Source: Candidatus Rokuibacteriota bacterium (GTDB lineage Bacteria; Methylomirabilota; Methylomirabilia; Rokubacteriales; CSP1-6). Taken from it: a stretch of 64,000 nt of DNA. This document shows, one piece after another, positions 61,830-64,000 of this stretch. The DNA is taken from positions 1-64,000 of the forward strand of contig JACPCW010000079.1 in assembly GCA_016184365.1 (NCBI GenBank). The letters are read 5' to 3'. Every line of letters starts with the position of its first letter. The stretch's first letter is position 1. The notes under the pieces were generated by a model, which made no database searches, was not told where the DNA came from, and was given only the letters and a program-made list of their open reading frames with translations. The position numbers and the translations under genes are program-made.

Positions 61830-63851
61830 ATGTTCGTCGTCGGGATCGACGTGGGCGGCACGTTCACCGACGTGACCGCGGTCGACGAGGCCACCGGCCG
61901 GGTCACGGTCACGAAGGTGCCGTCGCGCCCGCGTGACGAAGCGGGCGCGGTGCTCGCCGGCCTCGCGGCGCTGGCGATTCCCGACGGCGGTGTCCGCCGG
62001 CTCGTCCACGGCACCACCGTCGGGACCAACGCCGTGCTCGAGCGCCGCGGCGCGCGCGTCGCGCTGCTGACGACCGAGGGCTTTCGCGATCTGCTCGAGA
62101 TCGGCCGCACGAAGCGCAACATTCCCGCGCTGTTCATCCCGACCTTCGTGCGCCCGAAGCCGGTGGTGCCGCGTGCGCTGCGGTTCGAGGTGGCCGAGCG
62201 CCTGCTGCACGACGGCTCGGTGCTCCGGCCGCTCGACGCCGGCGACGTCGCGCGCGCCATCGGCGAGCTCGAGGCGACCGGCGCGGAAGCGGTCGCCGTG
62301 TGTCTGCTCCACGCATGGGCGAACCCGGCGCACGAGCGCATGCTCGGCGAGGCGCTCAAGGCGCGCCTGCCCCACGTGCCGGTCTCGCTCTCGTCGGACG
62401 TCGTGCCCGAGTACCGGGAGTTCGAGCGGTTCTCCACGACGGTCCTGAACGCCTACCTCCAGCCGCTGCTGGACCGGTACCTCGCGGCGCTCGAGGAACG
62501 GCTGCACGCCGCGGGGGTCCTTCCCGGGGTGTTGACGATCGGCTCCGCGGGCGGCGTGCTCTCGTCCGAGACGGCGCGGCGCCTGCCGATCCGCACGATC
62601 CTGTCCGGCCCGGCCGGCGGCGTGAGCCAGGCGTGTTTCATCGCCGAGCGCGCCGGCCTCCGCGACTTCATCACCTACGACATGGGCGGGACGTCGACGG
62701 ACGTCTGCCTGATCCGCGACCTCGATCCCGTGACGACGACCGACAATCTCATCGGCGGCTTTCCCGTGAAGACGCCGCAGATCGATCTCCGCACGGTCGG
62801 CGCCGGCGGCGGCAGCGTCGCCTGGCTCGACGTCGACGGCAGTCTGCAGGTCGGCCCGCGCAGCGCCGGCGCGCGGCCCGGCCCGGCGGCGTACGGTCTG
62901 GGCGGCACCGAGCCGACGGTCACGGACGCGAACGTCGTGCTCGGCCGGATCGGCGTGACGCGCACGCTCGGCGGCGCCATCACGATCGATCCCGGGGCGG
63001 CGACGCGCGCCGTCGAGGGCCTCGCGCAGCGTGTCGCGCTCGACGTCCACGCGACCGCCGACGGCATCATCCGCATCGCCGTCGCGCGCATGGTGTCGTC
63101 GATCCGCGAGATCTCGATCCAGCGCGGTCACGACCCGCGCGATTTCACGCTCATCGCGTACGGCGGCGCCGGTCCGATGCACGCGGTCGCGATCGCCGCG
63201 GAGCTCGGGCTGCCGCGCGTGCTCGTGCCGCGGCATCCCGGGAACTTCTCGGCGCTCGGACTGCTCGTGTCCGATCTCAAGCACGACGACGTCCGCACGC
63301 ACCTCGGCCCGCTCCGCGACCGGATCGGCGGCGTCGGCGCGCTCTTCGCGGAGATGGAGCGCGTCGCCGCCGGCCGCCTCGAGGCCGATGGCTTCGGCGC
63401 GACGGCCAGACGCATCGAGCGCTCGCTCGATCTTCGCTACGCCGGGCAGGCGTTCGAGCTCGCCGTGCCCGTCGACACGCGGCTCGAGCTCGCGGTCATC
63501 GAGCGCGAGTTCCATCGGCGCCACGAGGCGGCCTACGGCCACGCGAACCTCGCCGGCCAGATCGAGCTGGTGAACGCGCGCATCGCGGCCTACGGCGTCG
63601 TCACGAAGCCGGAGCCTCCGCGGTATCGCAGCGACGGCGTGCGTCTGGACGACGCGCGCGTCGAGACGCGTCGCCTCTGGTTCGACGGTGAGCCCGTCGA
63701 CTGTCCGGTCTGGGACCGTGACCGGCTGCCGGAAGGCGGCCGCTTCGCGGGGCCGGCGCTGATCGAAGAGTTCGGCTCGACGACCGTGGTACCGCCCGGC
63801 TGGCGCGGGGCGATCGACGAGCCCGGCAATCTGCTGCTGGAGCGCGCGTGA
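61830..63851 (+). CDS. hyuA: Hydantoinase/oxoprolinase subunit A (second copy)
   Basis: A 673-residue paralogue of the 30639 gene. GIDVGGTFTDVTAVD and TYDMGGTSTDVCLI are the ATP-binding loops; LRTVGAGGGSVAWLD and IAYGGAGPMHA are family blocks. ATG 61830 fits the family N-terminus. It overlaps the next gene by 4 nt and starts an operon running out of the window. Confidence 0.93.
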   Translation: MFVVGIDVGGTFTDVTAVDEATGRVTVTKVPSRPRDEAGAVLAGLAALAIPDGGVRRLVHGTTVGTNAVLERRGARVALLTTEGFRDLLEIGRTKRNIPALFIPTFVRPKPVVPRALRFEVAERLLHDGSVLRPLDAGDVARAIGELEATGAEAVAVCLLHAWANPAHERMLGEALKARLPHVPVSLSSDVVPEYREFERFSTTVLNAYLQPLLDRYLAALEERLHAAGVLPGVLTIGSAGGVLSSETARRLPIRTILSGPAGGVSQACFIAERAGLRDFITYDMGGTSTDVCLIRDLDPVTTTDNLIGGFPVKTPQIDLRTVGAGGGSVAWLDVDGSLQVGPRSAGARPGPAAYGLGGTEPTVTDANVVLGRIGVTRTLGGAITIDPGAATRAVEGLAQRVALDVHATADGIIRIAVARMVSSIREISIQRGHDPRDFTLIAYGGAGPMHAVAIAAELGLPRVLVPRHPGNFSALGLLVSDLKHDDVRTHLGPLRDRIGGVGALFAEMERVAAGRLEADGFGATARRIERSLDLRYAGQAFELAVPVDTRLELAVIEREFHRRHEAAYGHANLAGQIELVNARIAAYGVVTKPEPPRYRSDGVRLDDARVETRRLWFDGEPVDCPVWDRDRLPEGGRFAGPALIEEFGSTTVVPPGWRGAIDEPGNLLLERA

Positions 63852-64000
63852 CCATGGGAGGGCGAGTCGATCCCATCACGCTCGAAGTCCTGCGCGAGGC
63901 CTTTTCGTCGATCGTGCGCGAGATGCGGGTGACGCTGCTCCGCACCGCGTATTCGTCGATCCTCTACGAGGGCGAGGACTTCTCGTGCGTGCTCATGGAC
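63848..64000 (+). CDS. hyuB: Hydantoinase/oxoprolinase subunit B, 5' part
   Basis: The first 51 codons of a HyuB gene, cut by the window end. It reads VDPITLEVLREAFSSIVREM and RTAYSSILYEGEDFSCVLMD, the regular family N-terminus with no repeat insertion. GTG 63848 overlaps the hyuA stop; ATG 63854 is the alternative. It shows what the other hyuB (32723) start looks like without the double-hairpin element. Confidence 0.9.
   Translation, partial: MTMGGRVDPITLEVLREAFSSIVREMRVTLLRTAYSSILYEGEDFSCVLMD

Overview
This 64 kb window is GC-rich bacterial chromosome with very dense coding. Many junctions are 1-4 nt ATGA, GTGA or TGATG overlaps. Hydantoinase A/B pairs, molybdenum hydroxylases, solute-binding proteins without all their partners, a luciferase-like oxidoreductase, MmgE/PrpD and an aldehyde:ferredoxin oxidoreductase suggest a soil or subsurface heterotroph of the Candidatus Rokubacteria (Methylomirabilota) type. 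That placement is an inference from gene content; no rRNA or tRNA gene was seen.

Layout. 0-10 kb: a long palindrome, MmgE/PrpD, a DUF2235 lipase-like membrane protein, a coupled trio (chorismate dehydratase MqnA, luciferase-like oxidoreductase, TRAP binding protein) and two amidohydrolases flanking a lipoprotein. 10-17 kb: a PhnCDE-type ABC importer, a glycosyltransferase, a carboxymuconolactone-decarboxylase-like protein, a cyclase remnant, a sensor kinase without an ATPase domain, and a Gfo/Idh/MocA oxidoreductase. 17-21.5 kb: enoyl-CoA hydratase, an exported protein, an acyl-CoA synthetase and a racemase-like protein, then a decayed tract with intact hicB and broken hicA. 21.5-29.5 kb: anion transporter, SMP-30 lactonase, cupin, lipoprotein, ROK kinase, aldehyde:ferredoxin oxidoreductase, a hydrolase remnant, a DksA/TraR protein, an alpha/beta hydrolase and a MITE-like element.

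29.6-43.9 kb is one long plus-strand catabolic cluster. It holds an ABC binding protein, hydantoinase A and B, an SDR, a three-subunit molybdenum hydroxylase, two ABC permeases, their ATPase, and a split thiamine-diphosphate decarboxylase. It reads as uptake, oxidation, ring opening and decarboxylation of a nitrogen heterocycle or similar compound; the substrate is not determined. A hypothetical gene and a short SapC gene sit inside it.

44.5-59 kb is phosphate and arsenic biology: phosphoglucomutase, arsC, then pstS-pstC-pstA-pstB-phoU-acr3 in one overlapping minus-strand operon with a Pho-box match upstream of pstS. Two acyl-CoA dehydrogenases separate it from phoB-phoR. 59-64 kb holds two structured repeats, a cysteine-cluster protein, a glycine-zipper membrane protein and a second hydantoinase A/B pair that runs off the window.

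The most unusual content is two families of structured repeats. Family 1 (three copies, at 41.5, 59.1 and 59.4 kb) has a 28-31 bp closing stem whose sequence differs between copies while staying complementary, around a strongly conserved core of about 90 nt. Family 2 (four copies plus a fragment) is a double hairpin found 2-28 nt after a stop codon, on the strand of that gene. Three of its copies reach into the start of the next gene, and two of those appear to add in-frame N-terminal residues.
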